Positions 35,715-44,159 of a stretch of DNA of 64,000 bases are shown here, in pieces (within the stretch, counting starts at the first letter, position 1; each line of letters begins with the position of its first letter). The position numbers were made by a program, and so were the translations under genes. The DNA is taken from the NCBI RefSeq assembly GCF_018139685.1, contig NZ_JAGSPN010000002.1, forward strand, positions 1 through 64,000, read 5' to 3'. The notes below the pieces were generated by a model. It saw nothing but the letters and a program-made list of their open reading frames with translations, had not been told where the DNA came from and searched no databases. This DNA comes from Cognatundibacterium luofuense (GTDB lineage: Bacteria; Pseudomonadota; Gammaproteobacteria; Burkholderiales; Burkholderiaceae_D).

Positions 35715-37444
35715 CGCAATCTACCTTCCTTCCACGCTTGCAGTAAGCGTTCGTAGGGGATTGTTTCTCCGGGAGGTTTTTCATTGGGCAAGGCTTGCCA
35801 TGGCGCACCTTTACTTGTCAGATAGCGGTCGCCGTGTTGCTTAGCATTCAGTTTCGGCGCGCAATGCATCATGCCCTGATGCTGCAACTTTCCAAGCACA
35901 TCATCCATTTGTTGCGCCAGTTGCTCCATTGCTTTAGCTGGCGACAATTTTCCATCAACTGCCAAGCCGATATTTCTCCACCAGAGTTCAGCCATTTTCG
36001 GATAATCCGGCACATTGGTTCCGGTCGGCGTCCAGGCAATGCGGGCGGGGCTGCGGTAAAACTCGATCAGTCCGCCAAACTGGTCCGCATGTTCTGTAAA
36101 GTAAGGATGCCGGATATCGGATTCGCGGATAAAAGTCAGACCGGTAATCGATTTCTTTAGTGAAACCGTGCGGGATGTAACAAACTGGGCGTACAACCAG
36201 GCAGCAGCCTTACGCCAGCGTGGTGTGGATTTCAAAAAGGTCCAGCTTCCTACATCCTGATAACCATTCTGCATTCCCGGTTTCCAGTATGCGCCGTGAG
36301 GCGAAGGTGCCATTCTCCAGAGCGGCTTACCCGCAGCATCGGTCACCGGCAAACCCGGTTTATTCAGCGCGGCGGTAAACCCTGTGTACCAGAAAATCTG
36401 CTGTGCGATCTGGCCCTGTCCAGGCACCGGGCCAGCCTGAGTAAAGTTTAATCCTTTTGCCTCCGGTGGCGCAAAACGGTTCAGCCAGTCAAGATAATGA
36501 CTCAATGCGTAAATAGCTGCCGGTGAATCCGTTGCTCCGCCACGCTCGACTGATGCACCGACCGGCGTACACTGATCACCGGCGACGCGAATCCCCCACT
36601 CATCGACAGGCAGCCCATTCGGCAAACCTTTGTCCGCCACGCCTGCCATCGATAACCATGCATCCGTAAACCGCCACCCAAGCGAGGGATCACGTGCGCC
36701 GTAATCCATGTGTCCGTATACCCGTTTCCCGTTCAGCTCACGAACATGCACCGAAAAAAACTCAGCAATATCCTCGTAAGCCGACCAGTTCAGCGGTACA
36801 CCAAGCGGATAACCATAGCGGTCACGGAATTGTTTTTGCAAATCTTCCCGTGCAAACCAGTCAGCGCGAAACCAGTACAAATTCGCGAATTGCTGATCCG
36901 GTAACTGATAAATCTTTCCGTCAGGGCCAGTGGTGAATTTCAGCCCGATAAAATCCTTCAAATCCAGCGTCGGACTGGTGAAATCGCGCCCCTCGTCCTT
37001 CATGTAATCGGTCAGTGACTCAACCAGTCCGTAGCGATAATGTGTTCCGATCAGATCGGAGTCAGTTATCCAGCCATCATAAGCGCTGTCGGGACCGTCC
37101 ATCGCTTGCCGAAAACGGCTGACCAGCGTCCCTTCCGGAACAATTTCATGCACAACCCGAATACCGGTGATTTCAGTAAATGCTTTAGCCAGAACATTCG
37201 CTTCATAATGATGGGTGGCCAGATCTTCAGAAATAACGCGGACTTCACGAATCCCGTTCAGACGCAGACGGTCTGCAGCGAGAACAAACCAGCGCAATTC
37301 AGCACGCTGCTGTTCGGAGGTCAGAGAAGATGGCTGAAATTCTTTTTGAATCCAGCGGTCAGCATCCGACTGTCCGGCCATTACGGAAACACAGGTCAGT
37401 GATGCGGCAATCACAACAGGCACAGTCCATCGATTTAACCTCAT
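35711..37444 (-). CDS. GlpV-like extracellular solute-binding protein
   Basis: Periplasmic binding protein (577 residues), larger than usual family-1 proteins. The signal peptide is RLNRWTVPVVIAASLTCVSVMA. The segment EVRVISEDLATHHYEANVLAKAF followed by the acidic ITGIRVVHEIV resembles the glycerol-binding protein GlpV of rhizobial-type ABC systems, as does the YDGWITDSDLIGTH stretch. The ATG at 37444 is preceded by GGAG; an upstream in-frame codon is rejected because it would mask the signal peptide. No permease or ATPase genes lie next to it; instead the next gene is a sensor kinase. It is about 6 kb from a glycerol-phosphate gene set. Glycerol or polyol binding is inference. Confidence 0.75.
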   Translation of the reverse strand: MRLNRWTVPVVIAASLTCVSVMAGQSDADRWIQKEFQPSSLTSEQQRAELRWFVLAADRLRLNGIREVRVISEDLATHHYEANVLAKAFTEITGIRVVHEIVPEGTLVSRFRQAMDGPDSAYDGWITDSDLIGTHYRYGLVESLTDYMKDEGRDFTSPTLDLKDFIGLKFTTGPDGKIYQLPDQQFANLYWFRADWFAREDLQKQFRDRYGYPLGVPLNWSAYEDIAEFFSVHVRELNGKRVYGHMDYGARDPSLGWRFTDAWLSMAGVADKGLPNGLPVDEWGIRVAGDQCTPVGASVERGGATDSPAAIYALSHYLDWLNRFAPPEAKGLNFTQAGPVPGQGQIAQQIFWYTGFTAALNKPGLPVTDAAGKPLWRMAPSPHGAYWKPGMQNGYQDVGSWTFLKSTPRWRKAAAWLYAQFVTSRTVSLKKSITGLTFIRESDIRHPYFTEHADQFGGLIEFYRSPARIAWTPTGTNVPDYPKMAELWWRNIGLAVDGKLSPAKAMEQLAQQMDDVLGKLQHQGMMHCAPKLNAKQHGDRYLTSKGAPWQALPNEKPPGETIPYERLLQAWKEGRLR

Positions 37445-37670
37445 GAATTTCACTCCAACGCAGCCAAAGCGCAGTTGAACATCACTGCAGAACACCGGTT
37501 CGGTTTTCCGGCGTTACTTTTGCATAAAATAACGGATGCCTGCCTGTGCGAAAAACGATGCATTCAGGTAAGAAGTACGCTAAGCCATTATAGGTATGAC
37601 GCTTTAACAACTGCAAGCGAGTGCTGGCAGTCAGGCTGTCAGAATGCGGAATTTTTGGGAAAGCACAAAA

Positions 37671-37697
37671 TAAAAACGGAGCCTCGCAGGCTCCGTC
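37671..37697 (-). terminator. Minus-strand intrinsic terminator (distal)
   Basis: On the minus strand CGGAGCC, a short loop and GGCTCCG are followed by TTTTTATTTT. It lies about 50 bases past the second copy of the 31-base repeat. Confidence 0.8.
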
Positions 37698-37746
37698 CGG
37701 AATTCGGGACCGGCGACCACCGCTAAGCAGCAAGCACACCGGACTG

Positions 37747-37777
37747 CCGTCATACATATCGGTTGTATGTACAGCAG
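37747..37777. repeat. 31-base repeat, copy 2
   Basis: Identical over 31 bases to 37914-37944. It contains CATACA and TGTATG seven bases apart, a small stem-loop or dyad (CATACATATCGGTTGTATG). Confidence 0.85.
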
Positions 37778-37871
37778 CTGTTGCAAACTATATCACACAC
37801 CATCACAAAACCGCACAGTCCGAAGCGCACCAGTATCGTACTTACAACAATTCAAAATCACACCACTGTAA

Positions 37872-37910
37872 AAACAAAACCGGCCAGACGCTTGCGCAGT
37901 CTGACCGGTA
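37872..37910 (-). terminator. Minus-strand intrinsic terminator after the M60 gene (proximal)
   Basis: On the minus strand CCGGTCAGAC and GTCTGGCCGG pair around a nine-base loop and are followed by TTTTGTTTTT. It lies about 100 bases after the M60 metalloprotease stop and directly after the first 31-base repeat. Confidence 0.82.
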
Positions 37911-37913
37911 CCA

Positions 37914-37944
37914 CCGTCATACATATCGGTTGTATGTACAGCAG
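37914..37944. repeat. 31-base repeat, copy 1
   Basis: Exact match to 37747-37777, with the same CATACA/TGTATG dyad. It is only a few bases from the proximal terminator on the minus strand. Confidence 0.85.
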
Positions 37945-38012
37945 ATGAGTGAACTTTATCAGATCAATACTACAAAATCATGACATAAAACAAAGTTTAT
38001 GCTTCATGTTAA

Positions 38013-40778
38013 TCAGTACGGATACGCTGGCGTTTTACCGTCAATATCCACCCACATGCCAGTTTGTACCTGATTGCCCTTACCCGGCGCCAGCGCATAC
38101 AGCCACAGTGGTGCAACCGGCAACTTCAGATCAGAAACGGAATCCAGCGAACGCTGATCAAGCGGAATACCCCAGGCTGCAAAATACTGGCGCATGTCCT
38201 GCCCGATAATTTGAGAGCTCAGCACATACAACAGATCATGGTTTGTAATCGTATTGTTCGCATATCGGCCCATCGCATATTTCGATGCATTTGCTGTCGT
38301 CCAGTCTTTCGCCACCAGTCGGTCAGCTTTCGTCAGCAAGGTCAGATATTCCAGCGAAGTATCGACAGTCGGTTTATCCATGCCCAGACGGAAGCGTGTA
38401 TAAAGGAAACCAAGCTGAAAATGCACTGCGCGCATTGCATTCTGATTATCACTGTTCCACAAACGGTTGCTCATCTCGGCGATCAGATCGTTACCGGTCT
38501 TGCCGGTTGCACGGCTGGCGCTCAGGTAGCCATACAAGCCTTTGTAATCAATGCGGTCACCGCTGACATCTTCGCCGGAAACCGCATAGTTGCGCATCGC
38601 AGATGCTGTCGACAAAATATTGTTATCGCACTCGACTACGCAACCTGCCGTACCCGGTGGAACGATATGGTGCACGCGCTGAACAGTATTATGACCCAGT
38701 TCATGCCACCAGCCCCAGCCAGCCGCAATACCAGCGAAACCATCCGACGGATTGCCTGAACACAGGAAGCCGCACGTAGCGATCCAGCCGACAAAATGCT
38801 GAACACCCGGTGCGCGATGCATATCACCGTCACAAGTCCATCCCAGCTTGTCGCATACTGCTTTGACATTGGCAGACATCGCCATATTGCTGTAACCATT
38901 TGCGATATGGTTAGAGTCAAAAATGCGTGCGCGCAGATTGTCCTGAATATAGTCACGCGGATCTTTAGTACCAATCACACTCAGCGCATAAGCATTGGTT
39001 TGATGTACTTCACCACCGACGAATTTTGAAGTCTGCCAGCCAAATACTTTAGATTTAATCACTGCAGAGGCAGCATCAATCTCTGCCTGCGACATGTCTT
39101 TCGTAAAATCAAAATGACCATACTTCGCACCACCTTTAATTTGCAACTTAACGACTTTACCCCCGGCGAGGCCGCTGTAATTCAGGTAAAGCGGACCACC
39201 AAACGGTGTCACAAATACGTTATCTGTCGCTGCAGATAAAGGAATGTTCGGGGAAATCGGTTTACGCGGACGACCATATTTTTTGCCATCAGAAACCGGA
39301 TCACCCCAGGTACGTGCAAACCCTGACTGCACCCCCAGAGAACCACTCGCTGCATCAACAACACGAATCGTAACGGGTTTACCGGGTACTGCAGCCCGTC
39401 CGATTGCAGTGATCCCGCTACCCTGTGCGATGGTGACATCAATGCTTTCGAAATCTCCGCTGACAGGCATTGTGGTCGCTTCTTTTGGCATAAAATCGCC
39501 ATAACCGTTCGGTGCAATTGTTGTCTTTCCGCGGTTGAACACCACCCAGGAGTCACTGGCAAAAGTACGCAAGAAATCTGGCGCTGTCGATTTTTGTTCA
39601 GGTGGCAACTGGCCGTATTTCGTCACCGACGGACGCCACAAATCTGCCCACAGCACCAGCAGTTTATGCAAATCCATTGTGGTGCCACTGAACAGATTCA
39701 CGCCACGACCCTGAATACCGTTAACTTCATTCATTACCAGCGTTACCGGATCCAGCGGAGAGCTGTCTGCAGCGAAGTCCCACAATAATTGATCGCTCTG
39801 CAGTTTCTGGATCGTGCCAATCAAACCGGCCATCTTATCTGCCCGACCGATCGTGTCTGCTGCAGTTCTCGTATTGGAAATTTTCAGATCATCAGCGGAA
39901 GCAAAATAATTGCCCGGATAACCGCCAATATCGATCCCCATTGCATTCGCTACTTTTCTGCCACCACCGGATTCAATCCAGCTCGGCGCAAAATAGACGA
40001 CAGACTTACCGGCATTCAAGTAAGTCTGGATCTGAGTACTCAGACCGGCAACATCTTTTGTTCCGCCACCGAATACCATCAAATCCGTATTCTGCCAGCA
40101 GGTGTTTGCCAGATCTGTCAGATCACAGGAAACTTCCTGCGCTTGCCAACCGGATTTTTTAAAAAAATTATTTACATTAGCAGCACCGTAGCCCGCTACC
40201 GTAAATTTAACGGTTGCCGGCATTGCCGCATCCGGGTTTCCGGTTACCAGCCATGTCATCACGCGCTGAAATAAAGGCAAATGCTGTTGCTGACTGGTTG
40301 TTCCCGCCATCCATGACAGTACATCAGCACCATAAGCAAGACCACGGCCCTTACCGACGACCGAAAAAGCCGCCATGCCGTTATTGCCATCTGCGTTCAG
40401 AAATCCCACAGCAGACGTCGAGTTCTGCGGATAAACGGCGATACTGTTTCCGGTATATGTCAGTGACTGATCCAGATCAGCACCATTTTTTCGCAAAATG
40501 CTGCCCAGCAACGTAACTTGCTGCTGCTGAACGTTACCTGCAATCACCAACGCTTTTTGCAGCAAGCTAGGCTGAGCGGCGGCAGGCTCTAGTCCGGATG
40601 CATCACCGGTCTGCATCGCAGCTGCAATCTTTTCATCCAGAGTCGGCACTTTAGGCGGAGTAACAACACCAGTATTGCTGTCTCCACTTGATCCGGAACC
40701 AGAACCTCCTCCGCCACCACAGGCCGCCAGCAGCAAAGCCGCAGCGAGCAAGCTTAATTGTTTTTTTAACATTTGCAT
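38013..40778 (-). CDS. M60/IMPa-type metalloprotease lipoprotein
   Basis: Large surface or periplasmic zinc protease (921 residues), similar to the IMPa (M60-like, peptidase family M88) enzymes that cut next to O-glycosylated residues in mucins and cell-surface glycoproteins. The N-terminus is a lipoprotein signal with lipobox LAAC near residues 17-20 and a Gly/Ser-rich linker after it. The zinc motif HELGH is at 692-696 within GWGWWHELGHNTVQ. The N-terminal half has the FAPSWIESGGGRKVANAMGIDIGGYPGNYF-type region seen in the IMPa N-terminal domain. The start could be either of two in-frame ATGs six bases apart. It has its own downstream terminator and stands opposite the M29-like gene. Substrate choice is inferred. 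Confidence 0.82.
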   Translation of the reverse strand: MQMLKKQLSLLAAALLLAACGGGGGSGSGSSGDSNTGVVTPPKVPTLDEKIAAAMQTGDASGLEPAAAQPSLLQKALVIAGNVQQQQVTLLGSILRKNGADLDQSLTYTGNSIAVYPQNSTSAVGFLNADGNNGMAAFSVVGKGRGLAYGADVLSWMAGTTSQQQHLPLFQRVMTWLVTGNPDAAMPATVKFTVAGYGAANVNNFFKKSGWQAQEVSCDLTDLANTCWQNTDLMVFGGGTKDVAGLSTQIQTYLNAGKSVVYFAPSWIESGGGRKVANAMGIDIGGYPGNYFASADDLKISNTRTAADTIGRADKMAGLIGTIQKLQSDQLLWDFAADSSPLDPVTLVMNEVNGIQGRGVNLFSGTTMDLHKLLVLWADLWRPSVTKYGQLPPEQKSTAPDFLRTFASDSWVVFNRGKTTIAPNGYGDFMPKEATTMPVSGDFESIDVTIAQGSGITAIGRAAVPGKPVTIRVVDAASGSLGVQSGFARTWGDPVSDGKKYGRPRKPISPNIPLSAATDNVFVTPFGGPLYLNYSGLAGGKVVKLQIKGGAKYGHFDFTKDMSQAEIDAASAVIKSKVFGWQTSKFVGGEVHQTNAYALSVIGTKDPRDYIQDNLRARIFDSNHIANGYSNMAMSANVKAVCDKLGWTCDGDMHRAPGVQHFVGWIATCGFLCSGNPSDGFAGIAAGWGWWHELGHNTVQRVHHIVPPGTAGCVVECDNNILSTASAMRNYAVSGEDVSGDRIDYKGLYGYLSASRATGKTGNDLIAEMSNRLWNSDNQNAMRAVHFQLGFLYTRFRLGMDKPTVDTSLEYLTLLTKADRLVAKDWTTANASKYAMGRYANNTITNHDLLYVLSSQIIGQDMRQYFAAWGIPLDQRSLDSVSDLKLPVAPLWLYALAPGKGNQVQTGMWVDIDGKTPAYPY

Positions 40779-41097
40779 ACCAATCTGTTATCAGGTCATG
40801 AAGTTGGCTGACGTCACACCAGAAAATCAATCCGGGCGCCACAGCAAGCCGGGGGAGCCTGAATCTCTAACTAAAAAGCAAATTTTCTGTTTCGTGAACA
40901 GATGTGCAATACCCGGAACAACGGATTCCGGTTTCTGACGTCAGCCTGAAAAAGTTTACGTGTGGCAACCGGTTTTTACTATTGCACTTTGGTGCAATCC
41001 GACACATTTCTCAATATTGATACAGCACAGACTGGCAGCGATGACGCGTTGAACTTGGTAAAATATTCAATTCGCCTGAATTACCGGAATCAATCGT
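40779..41097. promoter_or_regulatory. Divergent promoter region, M60 protease / M29-like gene
   Basis: This 319-base stretch lies between two divergent starts. The palindromic site at 40980-41007 lies about 90 bases from the M29-like start and about 200 from the M60 start. No gene is seen. Confidence 0.55.
40980..41007. promoter_or_regulatory. 28-base palindromic site 1 (NtrC-like core)
   Basis: The core TTGCACTTTGGTGCAA (40982-40997) is a near-perfect dyad, followed by TCCGACACAT. It matches 42784-42811 at 25 of 28 positions. GCAC/GTGC arms recall the NtrC box (TGCACCA-N3-TGGTGCA), although the spacer is shorter. Probable operator for the 41098 gene. Confidence 0.6.
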
Positions 41098-42183
41098 ATG
41101 TCACCGACCAGTACTGCTCAAACCAGTGAGTTCCTCTTTTCCGCAACCGGGCATACCGCAGCGATTCTGCAACACGCATTCCTGCATGATAATCAACAAC
41201 CCGCATTAATCATTTCTGATTACAGATGTGAACTCGCCACAATCCTGACCGGCGCATACCAGCAAAATCTGCCGCAGGCGGCGGTCTTGCATTTTGATCA
41301 GTTAGCACCGCAACAAGTGCTCGATCACATTCTTGCCCTGCCTGCAGGTGCACTGGTTGTATTAATTCAATCCACCCATTTCCGGCTTGAAGCCTATCGT
41401 TTACGGGTTGAATTATTTAAGCGCGGCTTGAAAATCATTGAACATCCCCATCTGGAGCGCATGCTGCCGGACGAAATAAGCGCATATATTGACTCCCTCG
41501 CTTATGACCCGGATTACTATCGCAACACGGGTAAAGGTCTTAAACAACTCATTGATCGTGCAAATCAGGGAATCATCGTCAGCGGTGACGGTGCTCAACT
41601 GGTGTTCAGTGATGGCTTTGAACCTGCAAGACTGAATGTTGGCGATTACAGCGGCATGCAAAATACCGGCGGACAATTCCCAATTGGCGAAGTGTTTACC
41701 GAGGCGTGTGACCTGGAAAAAGTCAGCGGATGCGTCCGTATCTTTGTTTTCGGCGATACAAGCTTCCGTATCAATGAACCGGAAACGCCGATTACGCTAA
41801 TTGTTGAAGCGGGCAAGGTAGTTACCACCGAAAACAGTACACCGGAATTTGATACTGTTCTGGAAAATATTCGTCGTGATGAAGGCGGAATCGTCTGGGT
41901 AAGAGAACTTGGCTTTGGACTAAACCGTGCTTTTACAGCAAGCCGACGGGTCAGGGACATCGGGACCTATGAACGTATGTGCGGCATTCACTTATCGCTG
42001 GGTGCGAAACACGGCAGCTATGGCAAACCGCATATCAAACGTGGTGAAGGCCGCTACCACATTGATGTTTTTGCTATTACTGAGCAAGTATGGCTGGATC
42101 AGCATAATGTCTTTCAGGATGGCAAATGGCAGTTGCCATCAGAAGCCAGCCTGAGCGAACTCGCAGTGCCCGCTGAGCGCTGA
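41098..42183 (+). CDS. Aminopeptidase T (M29)/NicX-like metal-dependent enzyme
   Basis: A 361-residue protein of the COG2309 group, which holds the M29 aminopeptidases and the related NicX ring-cleaving dioxygenase. The best marker is the metal-site segment GGQFPIGEVFTEACDLEKVSG (about residues 194-214), the family's P-x-GEVFTxP motif, and the later INEPETPITLIVEAGKV. The first 150 residues differ from M29 peptidases. Further residues typical of the metal site are RELGFGLN and GTYERMCGIHLSLG. Its last 45 bases overlap the 3' end of the convergent gene 42139-42618, and both carry the same upstream palindrome. Whether it is a peptidase, hydrolase or dioxygenase cannot be told. Confidence 0.7.
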   Translation: MSPTSTAQTSEFLFSATGHTAAILQHAFLHDNQQPALIISDYRCELATILTGAYQQNLPQAAVLHFDQLAPQQVLDHILALPAGALVVLIQSTHFRLEAYRLRVELFKRGLKIIEHPHLERMLPDEISAYIDSLAYDPDYYRNTGKGLKQLIDRANQGIIVSGDGAQLVFSDGFEPARLNVGDYSGMQNTGGQFPIGEVFTEACDLEKVSGCVRIFVFGDTSFRINEPETPITLIVEAGKVVTTENSTPEFDTVLENIRRDEGGIVWVRELGFGLNRAFTASRRVRDIGTYERMCGIHLSLGAKHGSYGKPHIKRGEGRYHIDVFAITEQVWLDQHNVFQDGKWQLPSEASLSELAVPAER

Positions 42184-42618
42184 CTGCAGGCGATTCTGCC
42201 AGTCCGGCTGCGCCAGCGTTTCCGATAACTGACGCAACATGCGCAGCACATCCAGTTGTCGTGTCAGCACAGGTGCAAATCCAAACTGGGATAAATGCGC
42301 CAGATCAAAATCGACCTGCACACCGCTGAGCATCAGCGCTTGCAACATCAGATGTCCGTCTGCATGCAAAACTGCCAGCGCAGGTGCACCGTTTTCCTGT
42401 TCGGGGAACGCGATATCAAATGCGCCATCCGGGAACCAGTCATGTAAACGCTGCGCCAGCGCGTGACGACTCAGATGATGCGGCTCCTGCGGACAATACA
42501 CCAGCACATATTCGTGCGGTGCAATCAGGATCTGATCAGATTCTTCAGGCAAAACTGATGCCTGCTCTGGTCGCTGCGATAACAAATAACTGACAACGGC
42601 TGCATCCAGCGTACTCAT
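42139..42618 (-). CDS. Uncharacterised protein, convergent with the M29-like gene
   Basis: I do not recognise this 159-residue protein. The start MSTLDAAVVSYLLSQRPEQ at 42618 is chosen because GGAAGGAAG sits just ahead; a longer in-frame start is rejected for lack of such a site. It is acidic, without signal peptide or membrane segment, with a central FDIAFPEQENGAPALAVLHADGHLMLQALMLSGVQVDFDLAHL and a helical, Leu/Gln-rich C-terminus. The tail overlaps the end of the convergent 41098-42183 gene by 45 bases, and both promoters have the shared palindrome, so the two are probably co-regulated. Confidence 0.62.
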   Translation of the reverse strand: MSTLDAAVVSYLLSQRPEQASVLPEESDQILIAPHEYVLVYCPQEPHHLSRHALAQRLHDWFPDGAFDIAFPEQENGAPALAVLHADGHLMLQALMLSGVQVDFDLAHLSQFGFAPVLTRQLDVLRMLRQLSETLAQPDWQNRLQSALSGHCEFAQAGF

Positions 42619-42936
42619 CCGGCTTCCTTCCCGATTCGGGTTTGATCTGAACTTCAATGTCTTAAAACACTTGCATGCATCATCACGCCATATCGGAACA
42701 GCGCACATTGTCGCCATCCGTCCCGAGTTGCCACGTGGCATCTGGTGCATTGTTCGATTGTAGGAAACTTACGCTGTGCTTCATATTGCACTTTGGTGCA
42801 GTCTGACGCATATCCGCAGAAATTTTATTGAAGGGATCTTTATTACGGACGACAAGACAATAAGTCGTTTTATGAAAGTATCAGTCTGCAAACAATTGCA
42901 GATCATGACCTACCACGGGGAGCAAGAGAGAATAGC
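42619..42936. promoter_or_regulatory. Promoter region of the 42618 gene
   Basis: 318 bases with no gene visible on either strand. It carries palindromic site 2 (42784-42811). The remainder is unremarkable. Confidence 0.45.
42784..42811. promoter_or_regulatory. 28-base palindromic site 2 (NtrC-like core)
   Basis: TTGCACTTTGGTGCAG (42786-42801) followed by TCTGACGCAT; 25 of 28 positions match site 1 at 40980. It lies about 165 bases upstream of the minus-strand gene start at 42618. Confidence 0.6.
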
Positions 42937-43305
42937 TTACACAACGGACTGGGCGTCACGCAGTGACTGAAGCAGATTCAGTAATTCTGATTTTTCAACT
43001 GGCCGGCGTATAACCGGTAAAGCCAATCCGGGAACTGTGCGAGGCAGGCGTGGCGCCACGCGCTCATCTGCCATCAGAATCAGAGGAAAGCGCTGGCGCA
43101 ATGCACTCAGCCGCTCACTAAGATCTGTTTGCGTCAGCATGCGTTCACTGACCTCCAGAATAACGCAGCCCGGCGTGTTGCTTTCTGTGTTTGCGAAATC
43201 AGTCATTGCGTCGTAACACTGCACTGTGTACGCATAAGCACCAAGCACCAGACTCAATACAGCCCGCTCGAAATCGTTGCCGGAAATAATATGGGTTACA
43301 AACAC
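42937..43305 (-). CDS. Degenerate receiver-domain protein
   Basis: A 122-residue protein that folds like a response-regulator receiver but lacks its active site. The phospho-acceptor aspartate position in GCVILEVSERM is Glu51, and the conserved Lys-Pro near the end reads RRPVEKSEL (Arg101-Pro102). The acidic pair normally near residues 9-11 is reduced to ND. It begins with GTG at 43305, with GAGG eight bases ahead. It lies 216 bp downstream of a FixJ/NarL-type response regulator in the same direction, so it may be a phosphorylation-independent modulator of that two-component system. An ACTTTGGTGCA half-site lies upstream. Confidence 0.7.
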   Translation of the reverse strand: MFVTHIISGNDFERAVLSLVLGAYAYTVQCYDAMTDFANTESNTPGCVILEVSERMLTQTDLSERLSALRQRFPLILMADERVAPRLPRTVPGLALPVIRRPVEKSELLNLLQSLRDAQSVV

Positions 43306-43438
43306 AAGAGTGCCTCAGAGAAACGCAAAAAACTGCCGATAAACCATTCAACACGTAAACAAATCGTGCAGACAGATTTTCGCCGTGATAATGCTCGAAA
43401 CCCCGAGTATACGTAACTGTGTGGCTCTTGCCTATCGT

Positions 43439-43449
43439 ACTTTGGTGCA
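43439..43449. promoter_or_regulatory. ACTTTGGTGCA half-site
   Basis: The 11-base core of the 40982/42786 palindromes without the complete left arm (the sequence is CGTACTTTGGTGCAAAA), about 134 bases upstream of the GTG start of the degenerate receiver. Confidence 0.4.
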
Positions 43450-43520
43450 AAACTGCAAATGATTGAAAATAATCGTATCTTTTTTATCGCTTAAAACTGA
43501 CATTAATGAAATAATTTTTT

Positions 43521-44159
43521 CTATTTTTGTGCTTGCGTCGAATTCAAAACCCCCAATTGCGTTGCCTGAAGAACAAGTTCTGCAAGCGTATCCGCCTGCA
43601 TTTTCTCCATCACACTGCTGCGATGGGCTTTGATCGTGCGCTCAGATGTACCAAGTTCAAATGCGATTTGCTTATTCAGCTTGCCGCGCACAACCTGATG
43701 GAAAACTTCCAGCTCGCGCTCGGTCAGTTGCCCCAACCGGTAACGCAAATCATCCAGCCTCACCCGCTCTGAACGGGCTTTTGCACTGCGCTGATGCGCT
43801 GCATCAACTGCACGCAATAAGTCTTCTTTTCTTACAGGCTTACTCAGAAAATCATCAGCTCCAGCTTTAATAGCACGTACGCTCATTGAGATATCGCCAT
43901 AAGCAGTCAGAAAAATGACAGGTACGGGACTTTGTCTGCGGTTCAGTGCTTCCTGTACTTCCAGACCACTCAGGCCAGGCATGTTCACATCCAGCAAAAG
44001 ACAACTGACCACATCTTCCGGCTGCATCTGAAAGAAATGCGCTCCGGATTCGAACGTCTGCACACGATAACCACAGGCCTGCAACAAAATACTCAGTCCT
44101 GACCGTACCGAAGCATCGTCGTCAACCACATACACAAGGGGTAAGCTTTGCTCACTCAT
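43521..44159 (-). CDS. FixJ/NarL-type response regulator
   Basis: Two-domain response regulator (212 residues). The receiver has DDD at 13-15, phospho-acceptor Asp57 in LLLDVNMPG and the Lys-Pro pair in FLSKPVRKED; the C-terminal LuxR-type helix-turn-helix is GQLTERELEVFHQVVRGKLNKQIAFELGTSERTIKAHRSSVMEKM (about 140-185). The start at 44159 overlaps the end of the sensor-kinase gene by eight bases, so the two form a coupled pair. It may control the genes at 41098, 42618 and 43305, which share a palindromic site, but this is inference. Confidence 0.88.
   Translation of the reverse strand: MSEQSLPLVYVVDDDASVRSGLSILLQACGYRVQTFESGAHFFQMQPEDVVSCLLLDVNMPGLSGLEVQEALNRRQSPVPVIFLTAYGDISMSVRAIKAGADDFLSKPVRKEDLLRAVDAAHQRSAKARSERVRLDDLRYRLGQLTERELEVFHQVVRGKLNKQIAFELGTSERTIKAHRSSVMEKMQADTLAELVLQATQLGVLNSTQAQK

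Larger units (their letters stand above)
37445..38012. other. Intergenic region with twin repeats and tandem minus-strand terminators
   Basis: This 568-base stretch contains two exact 31-base repeats (37747-37777, 37914-37944) and two minus-strand intrinsic terminators (37671-37697, 37872-37910). No protein gene is visible. Promoters of the binding-protein gene should lie in its left third. Confidence 0.7.

Noticed and set aside
37630-37665. Possible fifth copy of the dispersed element (GAATGCGGAATTTTTGGGAAAGC)
   Set aside because: Only the left-end motif matches, and the internal block and right end are missing.
37747-37944. CRISPR array suggested by the two identical 31-base repeats
   Set aside because: Only two copies, 136 bases apart, with terminators between and no cas genes.
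40980-41097. Sigma-54 promoter for the M29-like gene, suggested by the NtrC-like site
   Set aside because: No GG-N10-GC arrangement with TGGCAC/TTGC could be found at a suitable distance.
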